A stretch of DNA of 64,000 bases, from positions 3,162,001 to 3,226,000 of the forward strand of contig NZ_AP025628.1 of assembly GCF_025999835.1 (NCBI RefSeq), written 5' to 3'. The notes under the pieces are model-generated. The model had not been told where the DNA came from. It searched no databases and was given only the letters and a program-made list of their open reading frames with translations. Position 1 is the first letter of the stretch. The number at the start of each line of letters is the position of its first letter. The translations under genes were made by a program, and so were the position numbers. Source of the stretch: Caldinitratiruptor microaerophilus. Lineage in GTDB: Bacteria; Bacillota; Sulfobacillia; Symbiobacteriales; ZC4RG38. Positions 35,398 to 44,412 of the stretch are shown one piece after another.

Positions 35398-36714
35398 GTG
35401 GAGGTCCACCACGACGAGCGGCTGCGGGAGACCATCTACTGGGAGACGCTCCCCTCCGGCCTGCGGGTCGGGGTGCTCCCCCGAAAGGGCTGGCGCGAGA
35501 CCACCGGCCGGGTGGCCGTGAACTACGGCTCGAACGACAGCCGCTGGATCCCGCCCGGCGAGACGGAGCCGGTGGAGGTGCCGGCCGGCATCGCCCACTT
35601 CCTGGAGCACAAGCTGTTCGAGTCGGAGGAAGGCAACGCCTTCGACCGCTTCGCCGCGCTGGGCGCCGACGCGAACGCGTACACGTCCAACCAGCAGACG
35701 GTGTACTACTTCAGCACGACCGACCGGGTGCCGGAGTGCCTCGAGACGCTCCTGGACATGGTGCAGACCCCGTACTTCACGGACCAGACGGTGGAGAAGG
35801 AGCAGGGGATCATCGAGCAGGAGATCCGGATGTACCTGGACCACCCGGAGTGGCGGTCCCGGCAGAACCTCCTGGAGGCGCTCTACCAGAAGCACCCCGT
35901 GCGGATCGACATCGCCGGCACGGTGGAGAGCATCCGGCAGATCACCAAGGAACAGCTGTACCGCTGCCACGCCACGTTCTACCACCCGTCGAACATGATG
36001 GTGTTCGTGGCGGGGGACGTCGACCCGCAGGCGGTCATCCAGCAGGTGGCGGACAACGTGGAGAAGCGCGGCTACCGGCCGCAGCCCCCCGTCCAGCGCC
36101 TGTACGAGCCGGAACCGGCCGAGGTGGCCGAACGGCGCCGGGAGCAGGAGCTGGCGGTCAGCCAGCCGATCTTCCGGCTCGGCTTCAAGGACCGGCGGGT
36201 GGGCGAGACCGGCCGGGACCTGCTGCGCAAGGAGCTCCTGACCAGCGTCGTCCTCGACGGCATCATCGGGAAGGCGACCCCCCTCTACAACGAGCTGTAC
36301 GAGGCGGGGCTGATCGACGGCCGGTTCGGCTTCGACTACACCGGCGAGCCGACCTACGGGTACACCACGTTCGCCGGGCCGACCCGCGATCCGGAGGCCC
36401 TGGAGGCGAGGCTCCTCGAGGGCATCGAGAAGGCGCGCCGGCAGGGCCTCGAGTCCTACGACTTCGAGCGGGCCAAGCGCAAGGCCCTGGGCCGGTTCCT
36501 GAGCATGCTCAACAGCACCGAGATGATCGCCTACGTGGTCAACGACGGCTTCTTCAAGAACATCGGGCTCTTCGACGTCCTCCCCGTCGCCGAGTCGCTG
36601 ACCCTCGACGAGGCCAACGAGCGGCTCAGGGAGCACTTCGACCCGCAGTACGCGGTGACGAGCATCATCTGGCCGCACAAGGGTGCGCAGTCCAAGGCGG
36701 CCGCTGCGAACTAG
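35398..36714 (+). CDS. M16 family zinc peptidase
   Basis: Protein of 438 residues (YmfH type) with the inverted zinc motif HFLEH in AGIAHFLEHKLFESEE and the downstream Glu in EKEQGIIEQEI. The C-terminal M16 domain follows. It begins one base after the inactive paralogue ends, a typical catalytic/non-catalytic pair like those in mitochondria-like processing peptidases and Bacillus ymfFH. Substrate unknown; the family handles peptides and small proteins. Confidence 0.92.
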   Translation: MEVHHDERLRETIYWETLPSGLRVGVLPRKGWRETTGRVAVNYGSNDSRWIPPGETEPVEVPAGIAHFLEHKLFESEEGNAFDRFAALGADANAYTSNQQTVYYFSTTDRVPECLETLLDMVQTPYFTDQTVEKEQGIIEQEIRMYLDHPEWRSRQNLLEALYQKHPVRIDIAGTVESIRQITKEQLYRCHATFYHPSNMMVFVAGDVDPQAVIQQVADNVEKRGYRPQPPVQRLYEPEPAEVAERRREQELAVSQPIFRLGFKDRRVGETGRDLLRKELLTSVVLDGIIGKATPLYNELYEAGLIDGRFGFDYTGEPTYGYTTFAGPTRDPEALEARLLEGIEKARRQGLESYDFERAKRKALGRFLSMLNSTEMIAYVVNDGFFKNIGLFDVLPVAESLTLDEANERLREHFDPQYAVTSIIWPHKGAQSKAAAAN

Positions 36715-36729
36715 ACGGAGGCGGACGCG

Positions 36730-37695
36730 GTGGACCCGGTGAGTCATGCACTCGTGGGGGCGGCGGTGGGGTCGCTGGCGCCCGGCCCCGCCGCGTTCTG
36801 GGCTGCGGTGGCAGGGAGCGTGGTACCGGACGCCGACATCGTGGTCCGGTGGGTGGCCGGAGAGGCCGCCTACCTGGACCATCACCGGGGCGCCACGCAC
36901 TCGCCCTTGGGGGCTGCCGTCCTCGGGAGCGCCGTGGCGGCGGCGGCGCAGGCCCTCTGGCCGGGTTCGGGCTTCGGCCGGGTCTTGTTCTGGGCCGTTC
37001 TGGGCTTTTATTCCCATGTACTGCTTGACCTCACCAACGCGTACGGGACGCAGGCGCTGTGGCCCTGGAGCCGGCGCCGGTACGCGTGGGACTGGACCTC
37101 GGTGATCGACGGCCCGGTACTGGCGCTCGGCGCCCTCCACCTGGCGATGCGCACCGTCGCCCCGGCCCGCGGCGCGCTCTGGGGCGGTCTGACGCTCGCC
37201 GCACTGGCGGTCTACCTCGGGCTGAGGGCGGCGGCGCACGGGAAGGCCGTGGCGGCCGTGCGCCGGCACGCTCCGGCGGCGCGGCGGGTTTCCGTGGTCC
37301 CCGCCTTCCTGCGTCTCGACCGGTGGCGGTACGTGGCGGAGGACGATCGCGGCTACCTGACGGGTTGGGTCCTGGGACCCGGCCGGAAAGTCGGGGAGCC
37401 CCAGGTCCTCGTGCGCCGGGAGGACGCGGTGGTGGGTGCCTCGCTCGCCGCCCCGGCCGTGCAGGTGCTGCGGCGCTTCAGCCGTCACCCCCATGCCGAG
37501 TGGCGGCGAGACGGCGACGGTTACCTCGTGCGGTGGTGGGACGTCCGCTGGGGCGCCGGTCCGATCCCCCCCTTCGCGGCGGAGGTCGTCCTGGATCCGG
37601 CGCTGAAGCTCGTCGACGACCGCCTGATCGCGGGACCCGGGCGGCTCCGGGACGGTGTGCGGTTCGTGTACGAGGAATGGGGCCGCCCGGTGTGA
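36730..37695 (+). CDS. DUF457/YdjM-like membrane-bound metal-dependent hydrolase
   Basis: Protein of 321 residues. The N-terminal domain (about 1-170) has several hydrophobic helices and the family residues MDPVSHALVGAAVGSL, DADIVVRW, DHHRGATHSPLGA and HVLLDLTNAYGTQ, which supply His/Asp metal ligands. The C-terminal 150 residues are soluble and mainly beta. Family members are called inner-membrane hydrolases, but the reaction is uncertain. It lies 15 bases after the M16 gene, in the same transcription direction. Confidence 0.85.
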   Translation: MDPVSHALVGAAVGSLAPGPAAFWAAVAGSVVPDADIVVRWVAGEAAYLDHHRGATHSPLGAAVLGSAVAAAAQALWPGSGFGRVLFWAVLGFYSHVLLDLTNAYGTQALWPWSRRRYAWDWTSVIDGPVLALGALHLAMRTVAPARGALWGGLTLAALAVYLGLRAAAHGKAVAAVRRHAPAARRVSVVPAFLRLDRWRYVAEDDRGYLTGWVLGPGRKVGEPQVLVRREDAVVGASLAAPAVQVLRRFSRHPHAEWRRDGDGYLVRWWDVRWGAGPIPPFAAEVVLDPALKLVDDRLIAGPGRLRDGVRFVYEEWGRPV

Positions 37696-37717
37696 GGGGC
37701 GGGGTGGAGGGGATCCG

Positions 37718-38392
37718 GTGGCGGTACTCCTTCTCTTCGACATCGACGGCACCCTCCTGGCGGGAAAGGCCGGCCGCAGGGCCTTCGCGCGCACCTTCGC
37801 GGTGCTCGCCGGCGACCCGCTGGCGGCGGACGGGATCCGCTTCGCCGGCAGGACGGACGTCTCGATCTTCGAGGACATCGTGTCCCGCAGCGGCCTGGGG
37901 CACCTGAAGCTCGAGGACATCGTCCCCACCTATCTCCGCATGCTCGCGGAGGAGGTGGCGCGCGACCCTGGCCGCCTGTACCCGGGCGTGAGGGAACTCC
38001 TGGACGCTCTCTCCCGGGAGCCCGGCTTCTGCCTGGCGCTCGGCACCGGCAACCTGGAGGCGGGGGCGCGGCTGAAGCTCGAGCCGCACGGCATCTGGCA
38101 CTACTTCCCCACCGGCGGCTTCGCAGACGACTCCCCCGTCCGGGAGGAGCTCATCGCCGCGGGCATCCGCAAGGCGGAGCGGCACTACGGCACCCGGTTC
38201 GACCGTGTGGTTGTCATCGGCGACACCCCCTTGGACGTGGGCTCCGGCCGCGCGAACGGCGCCGCCACCCTGGCCGTCGCCCAGGGCTTCTACGGCGAGG
38301 ACGAGCTGCGCGCCGCCGGCGCCGACCGCGTGCTGCCGAACTTCCAGGACCTGGGTGCCACCCTGGACGCCCTGCGCGCCCTCGCCCGCTGA
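37718..38392 (+). CDS. HAD-superfamily phosphatase
   Basis: Hydrolase of 224 residues. Motif I FDIDGTLLAG (nucleophile Asp near residue 7), motif II region ALGTGNLEAG, a conserved Lys before motif IV, and VVIGDTPLDVGSGRANG are visible. A helical cap between motifs I and II makes it subclass I. This resembles phosphoglycolate phosphatase/beta-phosphoglucomutase-like enzymes. The glycolate oxidase genes follow immediately, so phosphoglycolate is an attractive substrate, by context only. The GTG has GTGGAGGGG upstream. Confidence 0.87.
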   Translation: MAVLLLFDIDGTLLAGKAGRRAFARTFAVLAGDPLAADGIRFAGRTDVSIFEDIVSRSGLGHLKLEDIVPTYLRMLAEEVARDPGRLYPGVRELLDALSREPGFCLALGTGNLEAGARLKLEPHGIWHYFPTGGFADDSPVREELIAAGIRKAERHYGTRFDRVVVIGDTPLDVGSGRANGAATLAVAQGFYGEDELRAAGADRVLPNFQDLGATLDALRALAR

Positions 38393-38497
38393 CCGGGCCC
38401 CTCTCGTTCCCTTCCGGCAGGAATCGCTTCTCCGGGCCGCCAATCCCTCCGGTAGCCGGAATCGTGCCCGTAGTCCCATCACCGGGAGGGTCCGGTC

Positions 38498-39820
38498 ATG
38501 CCCGAACATTCCATTCCAGCGCTCCTGGCGGCGGCGGACGTCGCCGCGGTCCCGGGCCCGCCGTCCGGCTACCGGGTGGACGGACCGGAGCCGGCCTGGC
38601 GGGTGACCCCGCCCGACGAGGAGGGCGTCTGTCGGGTCCTGGCGCTGGCCCGGGCGAACCGGGCCGCGGTCGTGCCGAGGGGCAGCGGGACCCGCGACCG
38701 CGCCGGCAACCCCCTCGACCGCGCCGACATCGTCCTGGAGACGGCCGCCCTGGACCGGGTGGTCGAGTACAACCCGGCCGACCTCACCGTGACCGTCCAG
38801 GCGGGCATGCGCCTGGCGGAACTGCAGCGCGTCCTGGGCGAAGAGGGCCAGTGGCTCCCCGTCGACCCGCCCGGGGCGGAGCGCATGACCGTCGGCGGGT
38901 GGGTGGCCAGCGCCGCGGCCGGCCCGCGGCGGCTCGCCTACGGCGCGCCCCGCGACCTGGTGCTGGGGCTGCGCGTCGCCCTGACTGCCGGGCACGTGAT
39001 CCGCACCGGCGGCCGCGTGGTGAAGAACGTGGCCGGGTACGACCTCACCCGGCTCTTCACCGGGTCGATGGGCACCCTGGGCGTGATCACCGAGGTCAGC
39101 ATGAAGGTGCGGCCGGTGCCGGAGGCGCGCCGGACCCTGGCCTACGGGTTCGGCGAGCCCGAGGCCGCCCGCCGTTTCGCCCGCGCCGTGGTGCAGTCCG
39201 AACTGCTGCCCGCGGCGCTGGAGGTCTTCTGCCCCGGCGCCGCGGAGGCGGTCCGTGCGCCGGGCCCCTGGGCGGTGGCGGTGCTCCTGGAGGAAACCCC
39301 GGCCGCGGTCGCCTACCAGACGGAGCGGCTGCATGCCCTCGCCCGGGAGGCGAGGGCCCGTCACGACCACCGCACGGACGACGGCGAGGCGGCGGCGTTC
39401 TGGAAGCGCCTGTCCCGTCTGTGGGAAGAGGCGGTGGTGGCGGCGCGAGTCCAGGTGCCCCCTGCGGCGGCGGTGGACGTGCTGGTGCGGGCCACGACCC
39501 TCGTGCACAGCCTGGGGCTGCCGCAGGCGCTCGCTCTGCAGGGGACGGCGGGCGCGGGCACCGGCACGGTCCGGCTTCTCCTGTCCGGCACCGTGACCGA
39601 GGAGACCCTGGGGCCCCTCGCTGCCTGGGCGAACGCGCTCGCCGCGGCGGCCCGGGAGCACGAGGGGAGCCTGGTCGTGGAGGCGGCGCCGGCCGGGCTC
39701 AAGTCGCGCATCCAGGTCTGGGGCCCGCCCGGACCAGCCCACGGGCTCATGGTCGGCATCAAGGAGCGCTTCGACCCGGAGCGCGTCCTGAACCCGGGCC
39801 GGTTCGTGGGGGGGATCTGA
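38498..39820 (+). CDS. glcE: Glycolate oxidase FAD-binding subunit GlcE
   Basis: Protein of 440 residues with an N-terminal FAD_binding_4 domain: VVPRGSGTRDRAGNPLDRAD, then MTVGGWVASAAAGPRRLAYG and GRVVKNVAGYDLTRLFTGS. The C-terminal part is shorter than that of GlcD, and the final phrase IKERFDPERVLNPGRF is typical of this family. It is the second flavin-type subunit of the membrane-associated glycolate oxidase. The order here is glcE-glcF-glcD rather than glcDEF. One base separates it from glcF. Confidence 0.93.
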   Translation: MPEHSIPALLAAADVAAVPGPPSGYRVDGPEPAWRVTPPDEEGVCRVLALARANRAAVVPRGSGTRDRAGNPLDRADIVLETAALDRVVEYNPADLTVTVQAGMRLAELQRVLGEEGQWLPVDPPGAERMTVGGWVASAAAGPRRLAYGAPRDLVLGLRVALTAGHVIRTGGRVVKNVAGYDLTRLFTGSMGTLGVITEVSMKVRPVPEARRTLAYGFGEPEAARRFARAVVQSELLPAALEVFCPGAAEAVRAPGPWAVAVLLEETPAAVAYQTERLHALAREARARHDHRTDDGEAAAFWKRLSRLWEEAVVAARVQVPPAAAVDVLVRATTLVHSLGLPQALALQGTAGAGTGTVRLLLSGTVTEETLGPLAAWANALAAAAREHEGSLVVEAAPAGLKSRIQVWGPPGPAHGLMVGIKERFDPERVLNPGRFVGGI

Positions 39821-39821
39821 A

Positions 39822-41165
39822 GTGGCGGCGATCCAGCTCGGGCAGGCCGCCCTCCGGGAACTCGACACGTGCGTGCACTGCGGCCTCTGCCTGCCGGCCT
39901 GCCCCACCTATCGGGAGCTGGGCCAGGAGCCCGACTCACCCCGGGGCCGTATCTACCTGGCCCGGGCGCTCTTCGAGGGACGGCTGGACCCCCGCGGCCC
40001 GGCGCTCGAGCACCTCGACCTCTGCCTGGGCTGCCTGGCCTGCGAGACCGCCTGCCCGTCGGGCGTCCACTACGGCGTGATCCTCGAGGACGTGCGCGCC
40101 GCGACGGAGGCGGTCCGGCCCCGCTCCGTCCTGGTGCGCTGGCTGCGCCACCTCCTGCTGCGCTGGCTCCTGCCTTCCCCGGGGCGGCTGGCGCTGGCGG
40201 CGAGGCTCCTCCGGATCGGCCGGGCGCTCCGGCTCGACGCCCTGGCCCCGCGCCACCTGCGCGAGCTCGGCCGGGCAGCGCCGCCGGTGCCGCCGAGGCC
40301 CTCCCGGGCGCTCCTGCCCGCGGAGCTGCCACCGCCCGCGCCGGCGGCGCCTCTCCGGGTCGGCCTCCTGGCCGGCTGCGTCCAGGACGTCCTCCTGGGG
40401 GAGACGAACCTCTCGACCGCTCGAGTCCTGGGCCTGTATGGCTGCACGGTGGTGAACCCGCCGGGGCAGGTGTGCTGCGGCGCCCTGGCGGCCCACGCCG
40501 GCGACCGCGAGACCGCCCGGGAGCTGGCCCGGCGGAACATCGAGGCTTTCGAGGGCGTCGACTACGTGGTGGTGAACGCCGCCGGGTGCGGTGCCCACAT
40601 GAAGAAGTACGGCCACCTGCTGGCAGACGATCCCGAGTGGGCTGTGCGCGCCGAGGCCTTCAGCCGGCGGGTCCGGGACTTCAGCGAGCTGCTCGCCGCC
40701 CTGGCGGCCGAGGGGCGCGGGCCGGAGCTGCCCGGAGTGGCCGCCGGCGACGGGGCGCGGCCGGCGGTCGCCTACCAGGACGCCTGCCACCTGGCCCACG
40801 GCCAGGGGATCCGGACACAGCCGCGAGCCCTCCTGGGTCAGGTGTGCGAGGTGCGGAACCTGGCCGACGAGGCGTGTTGCGGCAGCGCCGGCTTCTATAA
40901 CCTGGTCCAGCCGGAGATGGCGACCGCGGCGCGGGACCGCAAGGTCGAGCAGATCCGCGCCACGGGTGCCCGCACCGTGGTCACGGGCAACGCCGGCTGC
41001 CTCCTGCAGCTGCGGGCCGGCGTGCGGGCGGCCGGGCTGGACGTCGAGGTCGTCCACATCGCCGACTACCTGGCCCGCCGCTACGACGAGCTGGGCGCGG
41101 CTGCGCGTCCCGCCGGGGCCGGCGGAGGCGCCCAGGTCGCCGGGGCCGCCGCGCGGAGGGAGTGA
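39822..41165 (+). CDS. glcF: Glycolate oxidase iron-sulfur subunit GlcF
   Basis: Protein of 447 residues. Two 4Fe-4S sites near the N-terminus (CVHCGLCLPACPTY and CLGCLACETACPSG) are followed by two CCG domains (VCCGALAAHAGD and ACCGSAGFYNLV), the heterodisulfide-reductase D-like pattern. It carries electrons from the flavin subunits to the quinone pool. The central 40 residues after about 110 are Arg/Leu-rich. The GTG start follows glcE by one base; the stop lies 8 bases before the glcD ATG. Confidence 0.95.
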   Translation: MAAIQLGQAALRELDTCVHCGLCLPACPTYRELGQEPDSPRGRIYLARALFEGRLDPRGPALEHLDLCLGCLACETACPSGVHYGVILEDVRAATEAVRPRSVLVRWLRHLLLRWLLPSPGRLALAARLLRIGRALRLDALAPRHLRELGRAAPPVPPRPSRALLPAELPPPAPAAPLRVGLLAGCVQDVLLGETNLSTARVLGLYGCTVVNPPGQVCCGALAAHAGDRETARELARRNIEAFEGVDYVVVNAAGCGAHMKKYGHLLADDPEWAVRAEAFSRRVRDFSELLAALAAEGRGPELPGVAAGDGARPAVAYQDACHLAHGQGIRTQPRALLGQVCEVRNLADEACCGSAGFYNLVQPEMATAARDRKVEQIRATGARTVVTGNAGCLLQLRAGVRAAGLDVEVVHIADYLARRYDELGAAARPAGAGGGAQVAGAAARRE

Positions 41166-41173
41166 CCGAGGAG

Positions 41174-42625
41174 ATGGCGCACGAGGACGTGATCCGGGAG
41201 CTGCAGGCCATCGTGGGTCCCCGGTGGGTCCTCCACCGCCCGGAGGACCTCCTGGCCTACGAGTGCGACGGCTACACCCTGGAGCGCCGGCCGCCCCTGG
41301 CCGTGGTCCAGCCCGACTCCACCGAGGAGGTCTCCCGGGTCCTGCGGGCGCTCCACCGCCGGCGGATCCCGTTCATCCCCCGGGGGGCCGGCACCGGCCT
41401 GTCCGGCGGGGCGATCCCCCAGGGCGGGGAGGTCGTCATCAGCCTCACCCGGATGAACCGGCTCCTGGAGGTGGACGTCGAGAACCAGCGGGCCGTGGTC
41501 CAGCCGGGCCACGTGAACCTGCACCTGACGCAGAAGGTGCAGGGACACGGGTACTACTACGCGCCCGACCCCTCCAGCCAGTACGCGTGCACGCTCGGGG
41601 GCAACGTGGCGGAGAACGCCGGCGGGCCGCACTGCCTGAAGTACGGGGTGACCATGAACCACGTCCTGGGCCTGACGCTCGTGCTCCCCGACGGCGAGGT
41701 GGTGCGGCTGGGCGGCAAGGCCTGGGACTACCCCGGCTACGACCTGGTCGGGCTCGTGGTCGGCTCCGAGGGGACCATGGGGGTCGTCACCGAGATCGTC
41801 GTGCGGCTCCTCCGCAGGCCTCAGGCCGTCAAGACCTGCCTGGCCCTCTTCGACACGGTGGAGGACGCGAGCCGCACCGTCTCCGGCATCACCGCCCGGG
41901 GGATCATCCCGGCCGCCCTGGAGCTCATGGACCGGCTGGCCATCGACGCCGTCGAGAAGGGGAACTTCCCCGTCGGCTACCCGCCGGACATCCAGGCCGT
42001 CCTCATCGCCGAGGTCGACGGCCTGGCGGCCGGCCTCGACGACCAGATGGAGCGCATCGTTGCCGTCTGCCGGGAGAACAACGTCCGAGAGGTGCGGGTC
42101 GCCCGGACGGACGCCGAGCGGGCGCTGTGGTGGAACAACCGGAAGACCGCCTTCGGGGCGATGGGCAAGCTGGCCCCCGACTACTACGTCCAGGACGGCG
42201 TCATCCCGCGTTCGAAGCTGACCGAGGTCCTGCGCCGCATCGACGAGATCAGCCGGGAGTACGGCCTGCCGGTCGCCAACGTGTTCCACGCCGGCGACGG
42301 CAACCTGCACCCGTTGGTGCTCTACGACCGCCGGCAGCCCGGGGTGGTCGAGAAGGTGGTGAAGGCCGGCTCGGCCATCCTCAAGGCGTGTGTGGACGCC
42401 GGGGGTACCATCTCGGGCGAGCACGGCATCGGCATCGAGAAGCGCGAGGACATGCGCCTGGTCTTCACCCAGGCCGACCTCGACGCCCAGAGCTGCGTCC
42501 GCGAGGTCTTCGACCCGGATGGCCTGGCCAACCCGGGCAAGCTCCTCCCGTCCCCGGCCCGCTGCGTCGACATCCGGGCCCTGCCGGTGGCCGGGGCGGC
42601 CGGGGGCGCGGGCCGGGCCGGTTGA
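41174..42625 (+). CDS. glcD: Glycolate oxidase subunit GlcD (FAD-linked)
   Basis: Catalytic FAD enzyme of 483 residues, oxidising glycolate (or D-lactate) to the 2-oxo acid. PRGAGTGLSGGAIP marks the FAD-binding site; GGNVAENAGGPHCLKYG and the C-terminal HAGDGNLHPLVLYD and GEHGIGIEKRE are diagnostic. The ATG at 41174 is preferred over the GTG at 41162 that overlaps the glcF stop. It is convergent with hutH, whose stop is 4 bases away, with no obvious terminator between. Confidence 0.94.
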   Translation: MAHEDVIRELQAIVGPRWVLHRPEDLLAYECDGYTLERRPPLAVVQPDSTEEVSRVLRALHRRRIPFIPRGAGTGLSGGAIPQGGEVVISLTRMNRLLEVDVENQRAVVQPGHVNLHLTQKVQGHGYYYAPDPSSQYACTLGGNVAENAGGPHCLKYGVTMNHVLGLTLVLPDGEVVRLGGKAWDYPGYDLVGLVVGSEGTMGVVTEIVVRLLRRPQAVKTCLALFDTVEDASRTVSGITARGIIPAALELMDRLAIDAVEKGNFPVGYPPDIQAVLIAEVDGLAAGLDDQMERIVAVCRENNVREVRVARTDAERALWWNNRKTAFGAMGKLAPDYYVQDGVIPRSKLTEVLRRIDEISREYGLPVANVFHAGDGNLHPLVLYDRRQPGVVEKVVKAGSAILKACVDAGGTISGEHGIGIEKREDMRLVFTQADLDAQSCVREVFDPDGLANPGKLLPSPARCVDIRALPVAGAAGGAGRAG

Positions 42626-42629
42626 GGGT

Positions 42630-44153
42630 TCACTCCAGGGGCCCTACCGCCCCCTCGACGGCGCTGAGGAGCGCCCCGGACTCGATGAGCTCGACCGCCC
42701 GGGCGATGTCGGCGTGCTGGAGCCGGTCCTCCGCCAGGGGCGGGATGCGCTCCCGGACGGCCCGGTACGCCGCCCGGGTGCCGGCGCCGAGCCCGCGGGG
42801 GTCGTGGAACTCCACCGCCTGGGCGGCACAGACGAGCTCGATCGCCAGCACGTGGCGGGCGTGCTCCACGATGCGGCGGGCCTTGCGGGCGGCGATCGTC
42901 CCCATGCTGACGTGGTCCTCCTGGTTGGCGGAGGACGGGATCGAGTCCACGCTGGCCGGGTGGGCGAGGACCTTGTTCTCCGAGACCAGCGCCGCCGCGG
43001 TGTACTGCAGGATCATGAGCCCCGAGTTCAGCCCGCCGGCCCGGGTCAGGAAGGCCGGCAGGCCGGAGAGCGTCGGGTTGAGGAGCCGCTCGACCCGGCG
43101 CTCGCTCATGCTGGCCAGTTCCGCCACGGCGATGCCGAGGTAGTCCATCGCCAGGGCCACCGGCTGGCCGTGGAAGTTGCCGCCGGAGAGCACCTCGCCC
43201 TCGTCGGGGAAGAGCAGCGGGTTGTCGGTGACGGCGTTCAGCTCCCAGCCCACGACCTGCGCGACGTGGTCGATCGCCGTCCGGCTCGCCCCGTGCACCT
43301 GGGGGATGCAGCGCAGGGTGTAGGCGTCCTGCACCCGGACCTCGCCGGGGGCGGTGAGGAGCGCGGACCCCTGCGTCAGGCGCCGGAGGTTGGCCGCGGC
43401 CGCAGCCTGGCCCGGATGGCCCCGGAGCTCCTGAATGCGGGGGTCCCAGGCGGTCGGGATCGCTCCCAGGGCCTCGGCGGTGAGGGCGGCGGCCACGTCG
43501 GCCACCTTGAGGAGGTCGAGCGCCCCGGCCAGTGCCAGCGCACCGATCCCGGTCATGATCTGCGTGCCGTTGATGAGGGCCAGGCCCTCCTTGGCCTCCA
43601 GGGTGAGGGGCCTGAGCCCGGCCCGGGCGAGCGCCTCCCGGCCAGGGAGGCGCTCGCCGCGGTAGCGCGCCTCGCCCTCTCCGACCAGCACCAGGGCGAG
43701 GTGCGCCAGCGGGGCCAGATCGCCGCTCGCCCCCAGGGAGCCCTGCGACGGGACGACCGGGTGCACGCCCCGGTTGAGCATCTCGAGGAGGAGGTCGACC
43801 ACCGCCGGCCGCACGCCGGAGTGCCCCTGCGCGAGCGCCTGGGCCCGCAGGAGCATCGCCGCCCGCACGGCGGCGTCGTCGAGGGGCTCGCCGACCCCGG
43901 CGGCGTGGCTGACGAGGAGGTTGTGCTGCAGGCGGGCGACCTCCTCCGGGGAGATCGGGACGTCGCTGAACTTGCCGAAGCCCGTGGTCACCCCGTAGAC
44001 CGGCTGGCGCCGGGCCAGGAGCCGCTGCACCAGGGCCCGGGCGGCCTCCACTCGGGCACGGGCCTCGGGCGCCAGGCGGGCCTGCGCCCTGCCGCCAGCG
44101 ACGGCCACGACCTCTGCCAGCCCGATCGGCCTGCCCACCGGAATCACGTCCAC
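42630..44153 (-). CDS. hutH: Histidine ammonia-lyase
   Basis: Enzyme of 507 residues that deaminates L-histidine to urocanate. The MIO cofactor forms from Ala-Ser-Gly in PSQGSLGASGDLAPLAH; VYGVTTGFGKFSD, ALINGTQIM, GGNFHGQP and SANQEDHVSM are all present. The GTG at 44153 has AGGAGGGG 8 bases upstream; an ATG 36 bases earlier is less likely. None of hutU, hutI or hutG is nearby, so it is isolated here. It is transcribed convergently with glcD and divergently from the dehydrogenase operon. Confidence 0.95.
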   Translation of the reverse strand: MDVIPVGRPIGLAEVVAVAGGRAQARLAPEARARVEAARALVQRLLARRQPVYGVTTGFGKFSDVPISPEEVARLQHNLLVSHAAGVGEPLDDAAVRAAMLLRAQALAQGHSGVRPAVVDLLLEMLNRGVHPVVPSQGSLGASGDLAPLAHLALVLVGEGEARYRGERLPGREALARAGLRPLTLEAKEGLALINGTQIMTGIGALALAGALDLLKVADVAAALTAEALGAIPTAWDPRIQELRGHPGQAAAAANLRRLTQGSALLTAPGEVRVQDAYTLRCIPQVHGASRTAIDHVAQVVGWELNAVTDNPLLFPDEGEVLSGGNFHGQPVALAMDYLGIAVAELASMSERRVERLLNPTLSGLPAFLTRAGGLNSGLMILQYTAAALVSENKVLAHPASVDSIPSSANQEDHVSMGTIAARKARRIVEHARHVLAIELVCAAQAVEFHDPRGLGAGTRAAYRAVRERIPPLAEDRLQHADIARAVELIESGALLSAVEGAVGPLE

Positions 44154-44275
44154 TGTGGTCCCCTCCTGGTGTTCGCTTTCGTTCTCCATCCCAAGGATTG
44201 CGTTGCCGGTGCTTCGCTGCCGCGAGGCAAGCGGCGTTTGGTCTCGGCACCTGCGGCCCCGGGAGGATGGTTCCT

Positions 44276-44304
44276 TTGATGACTCGGAATCGATGGAGTA
44301 TACT
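44276..44304 (+). promoter_or_regulatory. Sigma-A-type promoter of the dehydrogenase-aldolase-kinase operon
   Basis: TTGATG (44276-44281) and TATACT (44299-44304) separated by 17 bases, about 100 bases before the dehydrogenase ATG. Confidence 0.75.
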
Positions 44305-44412
44305 TCTCACGGTGTGCCGCAGGGGCCCGGAGGCCGTCGAGGCGGTGAACCGCTCCCGGCTGGCCGTGGCCCGCCGCAAGACGTGACGGACCCGGGAAAG
44401 GAGCCGCCCGCC

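Noticed and set aside
35374-37929. 851-residue minus-strand frame opposite the M16 and DUF457 genes
   Set aside because: Shadow of conserved plus-strand genes with repetitive basic sequence.
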